Origin: Dactylosporangium sp. AC04546 | GTDB lineage: Bacteria; Actinomycetota; Actinomycetes; Mycobacteriales; Micromonosporaceae | Length of the DNA stretch: 64,000 nucleotides | Direction of reading: 5' to 3' | Assembly: GCF_022095675.1 (NCBI RefSeq) | Contig: NZ_JAHYSG010000041.1 | Coordinates: forward strand, 29,062-93,061 | Notes under the pieces: model-generated | Seen by the model: only the letters and a program-made list of their open reading frames with translations | Databases searched by the model: none | Told to the model about the DNA's origin: nothing | Program-made: the position numbers and the translations under genes | Shown here: positions 39,391-47,173 of the stretch, one piece after another | How the letters are laid out: each line of letters starts with the position of its first letter | Numbering within the stretch: position 1 is the first letter of the stretch

Positions 39391-40494
39391 ATGATTCTAC
39401 AACCGATCCCCCGCCTCCTCGCCGCCGCGACAGCGCTCGTGCTGGCCGCGGGCCTGGTCGCCGGCTGCAGCGACGGACCGGCCGCAGAGAAGGCGGCGGA
39501 CAAGGGCAAGCTGAAGATCGCGCTGTCCAACTCGTTCATCGGCAACGGCTGGCGGGTCGAGATGGAGAACGTGTTCAAGGCGGCGTGCGCGATGCCGCCG
39601 TACGTGGACCAGGTCGAGTGCTCGGTCTTCAACGCCGGCAACGACGTCGCGACGCAGACGCGGCAGATCTCCAACCTCATCGCACAGGGCGTCGACGGGA
39701 TCGTCATCAACGCCGCGTCGACCAGCGGGCTCAACGGCGTCGTGCAGCAGGCCTGCGACCGCGGGATCGTCGTCGTGTCGTTCGACAACACGGTCGACGC
39801 GAAGTGCGGGCTGACCGTCAACACCGACCAGGTGAAGTTCGGCGAGCAGCTCGCGCAGTTCGTCGTCGACCAGCTCAAGGGCCAGGGCAACGTCGTCATG
39901 ATCACCGGTGTGGCCGGGACCGGGGCGGACAACGACCGCAACGCGGGGGCGAAGAAGGTGTTCGACGCCAACCCGGGCATCAAGGTCGTCGCCACGTACA
40001 GCGGCATGTGGGACTCGGCCACCGCGCAGCGCCAGACGGCGGCCCAACTGCCGAGCCTCCCCCAGGTCGACGGGCTGTGGGTGTCGGGCGGCACGGACGG
40101 CGCGATCAAGGCGTTCGTCGAGGCCGGACGCAAGGTACCCGTCGTGGGCGGCGAGGCGGAGAACGGCTTCCGCAAGTACATGGCCGGCATCTCCCAGCCG
40201 AAGGTCAACGGCATGTCGATCGGCCAGCCGCCGTTCCTGTCGGTCATCTCGCTGGAGCTCGCGCGGGCGGTCATCAAGGGCGAGCACCCGAAGCAGAGCA
40301 TCACCATCCCGTTCCCGATGGTCACCTCCGACACGGTGAAGGCCGGCGAGACGGTGTTCGCGGACCTGCCGGACAGCTTCTTCGCCGACTTCACCGACTC
40401 GGGGCCGAACGCGACCGTGGTGCTGTGCCAGGAGGCCGCCACCGACGGCACGCCGTGCCCGGGCAAGACCCTCTCCGTGAAGCTGGGTTCCTGA
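39391..40494 (+). CDS. CUT2 sugar ABC transporter substrate-binding lipoprotein
   Basis: A 367-residue protein with a lipoprotein signal ending LVAGC (Cys at about residue 26). The mature part is a periplasmic-binding protein type I fold of the ribose/galactofuranose kind: KIALSNSFIGNGWRVEMENV, DGIVINAASTSGLNGVVQQA, GVAGTGADNDRNAGAKKVF. It starts the operon SBP-ATPase-permease-permease-lactonase. It probably binds a monosaccharide, possibly arabinose or a related pentose given the neighbouring enzymes; this is inference. Confidence 0.88.
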   Translation: MILQPIPRLLAAATALVLAAGLVAGCSDGPAAEKAADKGKLKIALSNSFIGNGWRVEMENVFKAACAMPPYVDQVECSVFNAGNDVATQTRQISNLIAQGVDGIVINAASTSGLNGVVQQACDRGIVVVSFDNTVDAKCGLTVNTDQVKFGEQLAQFVVDQLKGQGNVVMITGVAGTGADNDRNAGAKKVFDANPGIKVVATYSGMWDSATAQRQTAAQLPSLPQVDGLWVSGGTDGAIKAFVEAGRKVPVVGGEAENGFRKYMAGISQPKVNGMSIGQPPFLSVISLELARAVIKGEHPKQSITIPFPMVTSDTVKAGETVFADLPDSFFADFTDSGPNATVVLCQEAATDGTPCPGKTLSVKLGS

Positions 40495-40496
40495 CG

Positions 40497-41975
40497 GTGG
40501 AGCCGACCCAGGTGGCCACGCTGGAACGCGCCGACGCGGTGCGGGCCGAGGGCGTCGACCGGGCGTTCGGCGGGGTCCAGGCACTCCGGGGCGCGTCCTT
40601 CGCGGCGCGCCCCGGCGAGATCCACGCCCTCGCCGGGGAGAACGGCGCCGGGAAAAGCACGATGATCAAGGTGCTGTGCGGGCTGGTCCGGCCCGACCGC
40701 GGGGAGGTCAGCGTCGACGGGCGGCTGGCGGCCGCGTTCCAGGAGCTCTCGCTCATGCCGGACCTCACCGTCGCCGAGAACCTGCTGCTGCGGCGGCCCC
40801 CGCGCGGCCGGTCGGGGCTGGTCGCCCGGCGCCGCCTGGTGCCCGAGGCGGCGGCGCTGCTGGACCGGTTCGGCGCGGAGGGCATCCCGGCCGGCGCCAC
40901 CGCCGGCGCGCTGTCGGTCGCCCAGCGGCAGGTCGTGGAGCTGGTCCGGGCCCTCGCCGCCGAGCCGCGGGTGCTCATCCTCGACGAGCCGACGGCCGCG
41001 CTCGCCGAGCAGCAGGTCGCCTGGCTGTCCGCGCACATGCGGCGGCTGCGCGACGACGGCTGCTGTGTGGTGTTCACCTCGCACCGCTGGCGGGAGATCG
41101 AGGCCCTCGCCGACCGGGTCACCATCTTCCGCAACGGCACGCACGTGACGACCCGGGAGCGGCTCGGCGAGACCGAGGCGGTCCGGCTGATGAGCGGCCG
41201 GACGATCGCCGGCACGTACCCCGACATCACCACCATCCGCAGAGGGCCGAGCGCGCTGTCCGTCGAGAACCTCAACGGCGTCTCGTTCGACCTCCATGAA
41301 GGCGAGATCCTCGGCATCGGCGGCCTGGCCGGTCAGGGGCAGCGCCAGCTGTTCCTGACGCTCTTCGGCGCGCAGAAGGCCACCACCGGCGAGATCGCGG
41401 TGGCCGGGCGCAGGGTCACCATCCGCCACCCGCGGCATGCGATCCGGGCCGGGATCGGCATCGCGTACGTGCCGGAGGACCGCAAGGCCGAGGGGCTGCT
41501 GCTGCCGCTGTCCATCCGGGACAACCTGGCCCTGGCCACCCTCGACCGCCGCGCGAGGCTCGGGTTCGTGCGCCGCGGCGCCGAGGCCCGGGCCGTGCGC
41601 GACATCGTCGAGCGGCTCAGCGTCCGGCTGCGCTCGCCCGGCCAGCCGGTCGGCACGCTGTCGGGCGGCAACCAGCAGAAGGTCCTCATGGGGCGGTGGC
41701 TGCTCACCGACGCGCGGGTGCTGCTGCTGTACGACGTGACGCGGGGCGTCGACGCGGCGACGAAGCACGACTTCTACGTCCTCGTCGCCGAGCTCGCCGC
41801 CCGCGGCATGGCCGTCCTGCTGTACTCCAGCGAGACCGAGGAGATCGCGCACCTCTGCCACCGGGTCCTCGTGCTGCGCGAGGGCCGCGTCGCCGCCGAG
41901 CTGCCGGGACCGGTCGGCGACGCCGAACGGATCGTGGCGGCCGCGATCAGCGACCAGGAGGTGCACCGTGCCTAG
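40497..41975 (+). CDS. CUT2 sugar ABC transporter ATPase (RbsA/MglA type, two NBDs)
   Basis: A 492-residue double ATPase from GTG 40497, 2 bp after the binding protein stop. The first nucleotide-binding domain is complete: Walker A GENGAGKST, signature region LSVAQRQ and Walker B ILDEPTAAL. The second has the usual degenerate P-loop (GLAGQGQRQLF), a good signature LSGGNQQKV, and Walker B changed to LLLYDVTRGVD, with Tyr-Asp in place of Asp-Glu, so only the first site is likely to hydrolyse ATP efficiently. It drives both downstream permeases. Confidence 0.88.
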   Translation: MEPTQVATLERADAVRAEGVDRAFGGVQALRGASFAARPGEIHALAGENGAGKSTMIKVLCGLVRPDRGEVSVDGRLAAAFQELSLMPDLTVAENLLLRRPPRGRSGLVARRRLVPEAAALLDRFGAEGIPAGATAGALSVAQRQVVELVRALAAEPRVLILDEPTAALAEQQVAWLSAHMRRLRDDGCCVVFTSHRWREIEALADRVTIFRNGTHVTTRERLGETEAVRLMSGRTIAGTYPDITTIRRGPSALSVENLNGVSFDLHEGEILGIGGLAGQGQRQLFLTLFGAQKATTGEIAVAGRRVTIRHPRHAIRAGIGIAYVPEDRKAEGLLLPLSIRDNLALATLDRRARLGFVRRGAEARAVRDIVERLSVRLRSPGQPVGTLSGGNQQKVLMGRWLLTDARVLLLYDVTRGVDAATKHDFYVLVAELAARGMAVLLYSSETEEIAHLCHRVLVLREGRVAAELPGPVGDAERIVAAAISDQEVHRA

Positions 41976-42897
41976 GGTCATCGGCTACGCGGTGCTCGCC
42001 GCGACGTTCGCGGCCTACCTCGTCGTCTACACCACGAGCCTCGGCCACCTGCCGACCTCGTTCGACTACCTGTCGCTGCTCAACACCGCGCTGCCGCTGG
42101 TGCTGGTCGCGGCCGGGCAGAGCCTGGTGGTGCTCACCGGCGGCATCGACCTGTCGGTCGGCGGCATGGTCGGGCTGGGCGTGGCGATCATGGCCGCGAC
42201 GTCGGGCGGGGGCCTGGCGGTGAGCCTCGGCTGGATCGCCGTCGTGCTTGCCGTGGGGGTGCTCTGCGGTACCGCGAACGGCCTGATCGTCGCGAAGGGC
42301 CGCATCGCGCCGATCCTCACGACGCTCGCTACGCTGTCGGTCTACAGTGGACTGGCGCTGAAGGTGCTGCCGGTCCCCGGCGGCACGGTGGCCCCCGAGG
42401 TGCGGGCCGTGCTCACCAACCCCGACCTGCCGACCGCCCTGCTGTGGCTCGGCCTGGTCGTCGCCGGCTGGCTGGTGCTGCGGCGCACCCGGTTCGGTAT
42501 GCGCGTCTACGCCGTCGGCAGCGACGAGACGGCCGCCCGGGCGGTCGGCGTCCCGGCGGCCCGGGTGAAGGTCACCGTCTACGCGCTGTCCGGCCTGTGC
42601 TCGGCGCTCGCCGCCGTGTTCTACGTGGCGACGACGACGTCCGGCGACCCCAACGCCGGCACGCCGTACATCCTCACGTCGATCGCCGCGGTCGTCGTCG
42701 GCGGGGTCGCGTTCAGCGGCGGGCGGGGCAGCGCGCTCGGCGCGATCGCCGGGGCGCTGTCCCTGACGCTCGTCGTCGACGTGCTGTTCTTCGCCGGCAT
42801 CGACCCGCTGTACCAGTCGCTGTTCCAGGGCCTGTTCCTGGTCGTCGCGGTGCTGCTGGGCGGCGCCACCCTGCGGCTGCGGAGGGCGACCCCATGA
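41968..42897 (+). CDS. CUT2 sugar ABC transporter permease 1 (RbsC type)
   Basis: A 309-residue protein with 8-10 membrane helices from GTG 41968, overlapping the ATPase gene by 8 bp. It carries the family hallmarks VVLTGGIDLSVGGMVGLGVA, FGMRVYAVGSDETAARAVGVP and AAVVVGGVAFSGGRGS. It pairs with the second permease, whose start overlaps its stop by ATGA. Confidence 0.88.
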   Translation: MPRVIGYAVLAATFAAYLVVYTTSLGHLPTSFDYLSLLNTALPLVLVAAGQSLVVLTGGIDLSVGGMVGLGVAIMAATSGGGLAVSLGWIAVVLAVGVLCGTANGLIVAKGRIAPILTTLATLSVYSGLALKVLPVPGGTVAPEVRAVLTNPDLPTALLWLGLVVAGWLVLRRTRFGMRVYAVGSDETAARAVGVPAARVKVTVYALSGLCSALAAVFYVATTTSGDPNAGTPYILTSIAAVVVGGVAFSGGRGSALGAIAGALSLTLVVDVLFFAGIDPLYQSLFQGLFLVVAVLLGGATLRLRRATP

Positions 42898-43859
42898 TCG
42901 ACATGATCGAACGGATCCCGCCGGACACCCGCCGGATCGTCTACGCCGTCGCCGCCGCCGGCGGGATCCTGGCCGCCGGGGCGATCGTCCACCCGGGCTT
43001 CGCGTCGTGGACGAGCCTGCGGGCCATGCTCATCGTGGCCAGCTTCATCGGGTTCGTCGCGGCCGGGCAGATGCTCGTCGTGCTCGTCGGCGGCATCGAC
43101 CTGTCGATGCCGTGGGTGCTCAACGGCGCGGCGATCGTGGTCACCACGACCAGCCTCGGGCGCACCGACCGGCTCGGCCAGGCGGTGCTCGCCGCGCTCG
43201 CGGTCGGCGCCGCCGTGGGGCTGGCCAACGGCCTCGGGGTAGCGTGGCTGGGGGTGCCGGCGGTCGTCATGACGCTCGGCATGAACGGCGTCATGGAGGG
43301 CCTGTCGCTGGGCCTGTCGAAGGGCCTGACCTGCCCGTCGTGCGCGTCGTACGTGCCGGACCCGCTGCACCGGCTGGTCGTCGGCCGGCTCGGCCCGCTG
43401 CCGACCGAACTGCTGGTCTGGGCCGGGGTGGCGCTGTTCGTGACGGTGCTGCTGACGTTCACGACGTTCGGCCGGCGGGTGTACGCCGTCGGCACCAACC
43501 CTCGGGCGGCGTTCCTCGCGGGCGTCCCGGTCCGGCTGGTGACCGTCGTGCTGTACACCCTCAGCGGGGTCTTCGCGGCGTTCGCCGGCATCGCGCTGGT
43601 GTCCTACGGCGGGCAGCCGTCGCTCGGGCTGGGCGACCCCTACCTGTTCGAGTCGATCGCGGCGGTCGTCGTCGGAGGCGTGTCGATCCTCGGCGGCCGC
43701 GGGCACTACGCCGGTGTGGTCGCCGGGTCGGTGACGCTCGTCGCGATCGTCACCCTGCTGCAGGCGCAGCGGGTGCCGGAGTACGGCCGGGACGTCATCT
43801 ACGGCCTGGTTATCCTGGCGATCCTGTTCACCTACGGCCGGGAGCGTGCTGATGATTGA
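42894..43859 (+). CDS. CUT2 sugar ABC transporter permease 2
   Basis: A 321-residue relative of permease 1 (ATG 42894) with LVVLVGGIDLSMPWVLNGAA, FGRRVYAVGTNPRAAFLAGVP and AAVVVGGVSILGGRGHYAGV. A loop with CPSCASYVP (two Cys) lies between central helices and is absent from permease 1. Two different permeases in one CUT2 operon imply a heterodimeric channel. Confidence 0.87.
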   Translation: MIDMIERIPPDTRRIVYAVAAAGGILAAGAIVHPGFASWTSLRAMLIVASFIGFVAAGQMLVVLVGGIDLSMPWVLNGAAIVVTTTSLGRTDRLGQAVLAALAVGAAVGLANGLGVAWLGVPAVVMTLGMNGVMEGLSLGLSKGLTCPSCASYVPDPLHRLVVGRLGPLPTELLVWAGVALFVTVLLTFTTFGRRVYAVGTNPRAAFLAGVPVRLVTVVLYTLSGVFAAFAGIALVSYGGQPSLGLGDPYLFESIAAVVVGGVSILGGRGHYAGVVAGSVTLVAIVTLLQAQRVPEYGRDVIYGLVILAILFTYGRERADD

Positions 43860-44706
43860 GATCCTCTCCGGTACCGCGTGCGCCCTCGGCGAGAGCGCCC
43901 TGTGGGACCCCGACGGGCAGCGCCTGCACTGGGTCGACATCCTCGGCGGCACGGTGTTCACCCTCGACTGGCGCACCCGCCGCACCACGACGCTGGACCT
44001 GCCCGGGCCGGTCGGCTCGGTCGGCCTGCGCGCGGCCGGCGGGCTGGTCGCGGCCCTGCGCCACGCCGTCGCGGTCTGCGACACCGAGCTGGTCACGGTG
44101 GTGGCCGAGGTGGAGACCGGCCTCGACGGCAACCGCTGCAACGACGGCGCGGTCGACCCGGCGGGACGGTTCTGGTTCGGCACCATGGACCTCGCGGAGG
44201 CGGCCCCGAGCGGCGCCTTCTACTGCCTGCACCCGGACGGCACGCTGACCCGCGCGTTCGGCGGGATCGTCTGCTCGAACGGGCCGGCCTGGAGCCCGGA
44301 CGGGCGCACGATGTACCACGTGGACTCGACCCGCCGGCGGATCAGCGCCTACGAATTCGACGTCTCGACCGGCACGGTCGGGCCGGGCCGGCTGTTCGCG
44401 TCGGACGAGGCCGACGGGTGGTACCCCGACGGCGTGACCGTCGACGCCGACGGCTACGTCTGGAACTGCAAGTGGGACGGCGGGCGGATCGTCCGGTACG
44501 CCCCCGACGGGCGGGTCGACCGGGTCCTGCCGCTGCCGGTGCGGCGGCCGACCCGGTGCGCGTTCGCCGGGCCGGACCTCTCGCTGCTGGCGGTGACGAG
44601 CGCCGCCACCGGGCTGAGCGACCCGGCCCCGGAGGACGGGCACACGCTGCTGGTCGACCCCGGCAAGGGGGTGCGCGGCCTGCCGCCGGCCCGCTTCGCC
44701 GGATAG
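43852..44706 (+). CDS. SMP-30/gluconolactonase family protein
   Basis: A 284-residue six-bladed propeller (ATG 43852, GGGAG 7 bp upstream) overlapping the permease gene by 8 bp. Metal ligands expected in the family are visible as GESALWDP (Glu), DGNRCNDGAVDPAGRFWFG (Asn-Asp) and GWYPDGVTVDADG (Asp). Family members hydrolyse sugar lactones such as arabinono- or gluconolactone. Its place at the end of a sugar import operon suggests an oxidative pathway for the imported sugar, although the dehydrogenase is not in the window. Confidence 0.85.
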   Translation: MIEILSGTACALGESALWDPDGQRLHWVDILGGTVFTLDWRTRRTTTLDLPGPVGSVGLRAAGGLVAALRHAVAVCDTELVTVVAEVETGLDGNRCNDGAVDPAGRFWFGTMDLAEAAPSGAFYCLHPDGTLTRAFGGIVCSNGPAWSPDGRTMYHVDSTRRRISAYEFDVSTGTVGPGRLFASDEADGWYPDGVTVDADGYVWNCKWDGGRIVRYAPDGRVDRVLPLPVRRPTRCAFAGPDLSLLAVTSAATGLSDPAPEDGHTLLVDPGKGVRGLPPARFAG

Positions 44707-45123
44707 CTACCGCAGCTCGTCGAGGGCGGCGGACAGGGCGGCCAGCTCGTCGTCCGCCGCCGAGTCGACGTCGCCGTGGGCCGGGGCGGCCGCCACGGCG
44801 ACGGCCACCGCGGCGTCGGCGGCCCGCTCCAGCTTGAGCAGGGTCAGGCCGAGGTTGTGCAGGTGGCGGTCGCGGACGCTGTGGCGCTGGCGGCCGGTCA
44901 GCCGGCGGCTCGGGTCGCGGCGCGAGCGGCCCGGCGTCACGTGTGCGGGCGCGCCCGGCATCAGGTCGGCCAGGCGCTCGGCCCGCTCCAGGGCGGCGAG
45001 GACCCGCGGTGCGCCGGCCAGGAGCCGCCGGTGGGCCGGGGACGTGGGCGCGAGGGTGTGCAGCGCCCGGCGGTAGCGGGCCTCCGCCTCCACCGCCACC
45101 TCCAGCAGCTGCCGCGGGATCAC
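44707..45123 (-). CDS. Hypothetical protein, third gene of an unknown operon
   Basis: A 138-residue, Ala/Leu/Arg-rich helical protein from GTG 45123, overlapping the previous gene's TGA by GTGA. The middle has AHVTPGRSRRDPSRRLTGRQ and HLHNLGLTLLKLERAADAA, a TPR-like stretch. There is no signal or membrane helix and the function is unknown. It abuts the lactonase gene (convergent, no gap). Confidence 0.6.
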   Translation of the reverse strand: MIPRQLLEVAVEAEARYRRALHTLAPTSPAHRRLLAGAPRVLAALERAERLADLMPGAPAHVTPGRSRRDPSRRLTGRQRHSVRDRHLHNLGLTLLKLERAADAAVAVAVAAAPAHGDVDSAADDELAALSAALDELR

Positions 45124-45713
45124 GCGTCCTCCTCGCCGGCCGCCGAACCGGTCGCCGGGCCGGTGCGGTAGGCGACCGGGAGCCAGGCCGCCCGGCGGGC
45201 CTGGTCGACGCCGGCGCCGAGACCGGACAGCCAGGTGTCGACGTCGGTGGTGTGCGGGTGCTCGTGCAGGCGCAGGCCGATGCGGGCGGCCTCGTCGGCG
45301 ATGCCGGCCAGCTCGGCCCGCACGAGCAGGACCCGGTCGCGCAGCGGCAGGGTCGGCGACGGGCCGAGGCGGCCGGTGAGGTCGCCCATCGGGTCGGCGG
45401 CGAGCGCGGCGACCAGGGCCGGGGACCGGGCCGGGCCGTCGGGGTCGAGCCAGGCGCCGAGCTCGGCGGCCCGGCGGGCGGTGTCGAGCAGGGCCACGAG
45501 CGCCGGGCGGTGGCCGTGCACGCCGTCGCGCACCGGGCCGGGCGGCAGGGCGGCCACCACGCGGTCGAACGCGAGCAGGGCGTCGCAGCACTCGGCGTAC
45601 CAGACCCGCCACACCCCCGAGCCGAGCGCCGGGGTCCACGCGTCGCCGGCGGCGGTGGCCGCGGCGATCCGGCGCCGCCGCGCCCGCATCCGGCGGTTGT
45701 GCAGCCAGCCCAC
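45120..45713 (-). CDS. Hypothetical protein, second gene of an unknown operon
   Basis: A 197-residue helical protein from GTG 45713 with a basic N-terminus ([19 protein letters not shown]), a Cys-Cys pair ([16 protein letters not shown]) and repeated short helices. Its start follows the upstream stop with no spacer and its stop overlaps the downstream start, so three genes are tightly coupled. No family is recognised. Confidence 0.6.
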   Translation of the reverse strand: MGWLHNRRMRARRRRIAAATAAGDAWTPALGSGVWRVWYAECCDALLAFDRVVAALPPGPVRDGVHGHRPALVALLDTARRAAELGAWLDPDGPARSPALVAALAADPMGDLTGRLGPSPTLPLRDRVLLVRAELAGIADEAARIGLRLHEHPHTTDVDTWLSGLGAGVDQARRAAWLPVAYRTGPATGSAAGEEDA

Positions 45714-46301
45714 TCAGGCCTCCGGCAGGGTGGCGAACAGGGCGGCCAGCCGCTCGGGCAGGCCGGCGGCGTCGCGGCCGCCCGAGGTGGCCAGGGCGAT
45801 CTCCTCCACGGCCCGGGCGACGGCGGCGAGGTGCGCGACCGCGGCGACGAGCCGCTCGTCGATCTCGGCGGCGGCGCCGGCCAGCTCGGGCCGCTCGCCC
45901 GGGCGGGTGCCGTCGGCGAGGGTCGTGTCGTCGTCGGGGGCGACCGCCTGGCCGACCGCGGCGATCCGGACGTACCGCCCCGCGCGCAGCCCCACGATGT
46001 GCAGCAGCCGCGCCAGCTCGTCGCGGACGGCGCCCGGCGGCACCCCGTCGACGGCGGCCCGGCACCGCTCGACGGCCGCGCCGAGCCGGTCGGCGTGCCG
46101 CTGCCAGTGCCCGGTGCCGGCGCCGGCGGCGGGCAGGTCGCGGGCCTCGCGCAGGCTCACCGGCACGCCGGGCTGCCCGATCTCGGCGGCGAGGGCCCGC
46201 ACCCGCACCGGGTCGGCCGGCGCCGGTTCGGGCAGGTCGGGCTGGCCGTCGGCCCCGGGCACCGCCGGGCGCAGCCGCAGCGGCCGATCGTCAGTTGTCA
46301 C
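45714..46301 (-). CDS. Hypothetical protein, first gene of an unknown operon
   Basis: A 195-residue protein from GTG 46301 with GGAGAG upstream. The N-terminal 40 residues are Pro-rich; the rest is helical ([40 protein letters not shown]). It resembles the second protein in composition and helix spacing (GPVRDGV versus GAVRDEL), which hints that the two may be diverged duplicates. The function is unknown. Confidence 0.6.
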   Translation of the reverse strand: MTTDDRPLRLRPAVPGADGQPDLPEPAPADPVRVRALAAEIGQPGVPVSLREARDLPAAGAGTGHWQRHADRLGAAVERCRAAVDGVPPGAVRDELARLLHIVGLRAGRYVRIAAVGQAVAPDDDTTLADGTRPGERPELAGAAAEIDERLVAAVAHLAAVARAVEEIALATSGGRDAAGLPERLAALFATLPEA

Positions 46302-46399
46302 GCTCTCCAGTCTCGACGGCGACGCAAGGCCTTGCAGCCCCGTCCGGGACGGGCCACCATCTCCGGTATGCATCTGCCGGGGCGCGAGGGCTGACCGCG

Positions 46400-47173
46400 A
46401 TGACGGCCGCCGCGATCGAGACGGGTCACGGCACCATGCCCGTCTACATCGCCACGCCGCGCACGCCCGGCCCGCACCCGGGGGTCGTCGTCATCCACGA
46501 CGCCATGGGCATGGGGCAGGACGTGCGCAACCAGGCCGACTGGCTGGCCCGGGAGGGGTTCCTGGCGATCGCGCCGGACCTGTTCTTCGACGGCCGGCGG
46601 CTGCGCTGCCTCGGCACCGCCGTCGGCGACCTGCGCCGCCGCTCCGGCCGCACGTTTGACGACGTGGAGGCGGTGCGCCGCTGGCTGGCCGAGCGGCCCT
46701 GCTGCACCGGCCGGATCGGGGTGGTCGGCTTCTGCCTCGGCGGCGGGTTCGCGCTGCTGCTCGCGCCCGGCCACGGCTTCGGCGCGGTGAGCGCCAACTA
46801 CGGCATGCTGCCGAAGGACCCGGCGGCGGCGCTGGCCGGCGCCTGCCCGGTCGTGGCCAGCTTCGGCGCCCGCGACCTCACCCTGCGCGGCGCCGCGGAT
46901 CGCCTCGACAGAGCGCTGGCCGCGAACGACGTGCCGCGCGACGTGCGCGAGTACGCCGGGGCGGGGCACGGATTCCTCAACGACCACAAGGGCGCCGGCG
47001 ACCCGGTGCCCTTGCTGGTGCGGCTGTCGAAGCCGATCCTGCGGTTCGGCCCGCACGAGCCGTCGGCGGCCGACGCCCGGGCCCGGATCGTCGCGTTCCT
47101 CAGGACCCACCTGGCGGGGCCGCCACCCGAAGGCTCGGATGACGGCCCCGCCCCGGCGGATCAGACGGTGTAG
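46400..47173 (+). CDS. Dienelactone hydrolase family protein
   Basis: A 257-residue alpha/beta hydrolase. It has [20 protein letters not shown] (oxyanion region), the nucleophile motif VGFCLGGGF with Cys in place of Ser, [10 protein letters not shown] (Asp) and [10 protein letters not shown] (His), which completes a Cys-Asp-His triad as in dienelactone hydrolase. It would open lactones or cut esters in the cytoplasm. Its last 13 bp overlap the convergent GH81 gene. No other aromatic catabolism genes are nearby, so the substrate is uncertain. Confidence 0.86.
   Translation: MTAAAIETGHGTMPVYIATPRTPGPHPGVVVIHDAMGMGQDVRNQADWLAREGFLAIAPDLFFDGRRLRCLGTAVGDLRRRSGRTFDDVEAVRRWLAERPCCTGRIGVVGFCLGGGFALLLAPGHGFGAVSANYGMLPKDPAAALAGACPVVASFGARDLTLRGAADRLDRALAANDVPRDVREYAGAGHGFLNDHKGAGDPVPLLVRLSKPILRFGPHEPSAADARARIVAFLRTHLAGPPPEGSDDGPAPADQTV

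Noticed and set aside
38937..41981. Very long open frame on the minus strand across the CUT2 genes and the repeat array
   Set aside because: It is antisense to well-supported transporter genes with normal codon bias, and the array lacks stops in every frame; the translated product has no recognisable domain.
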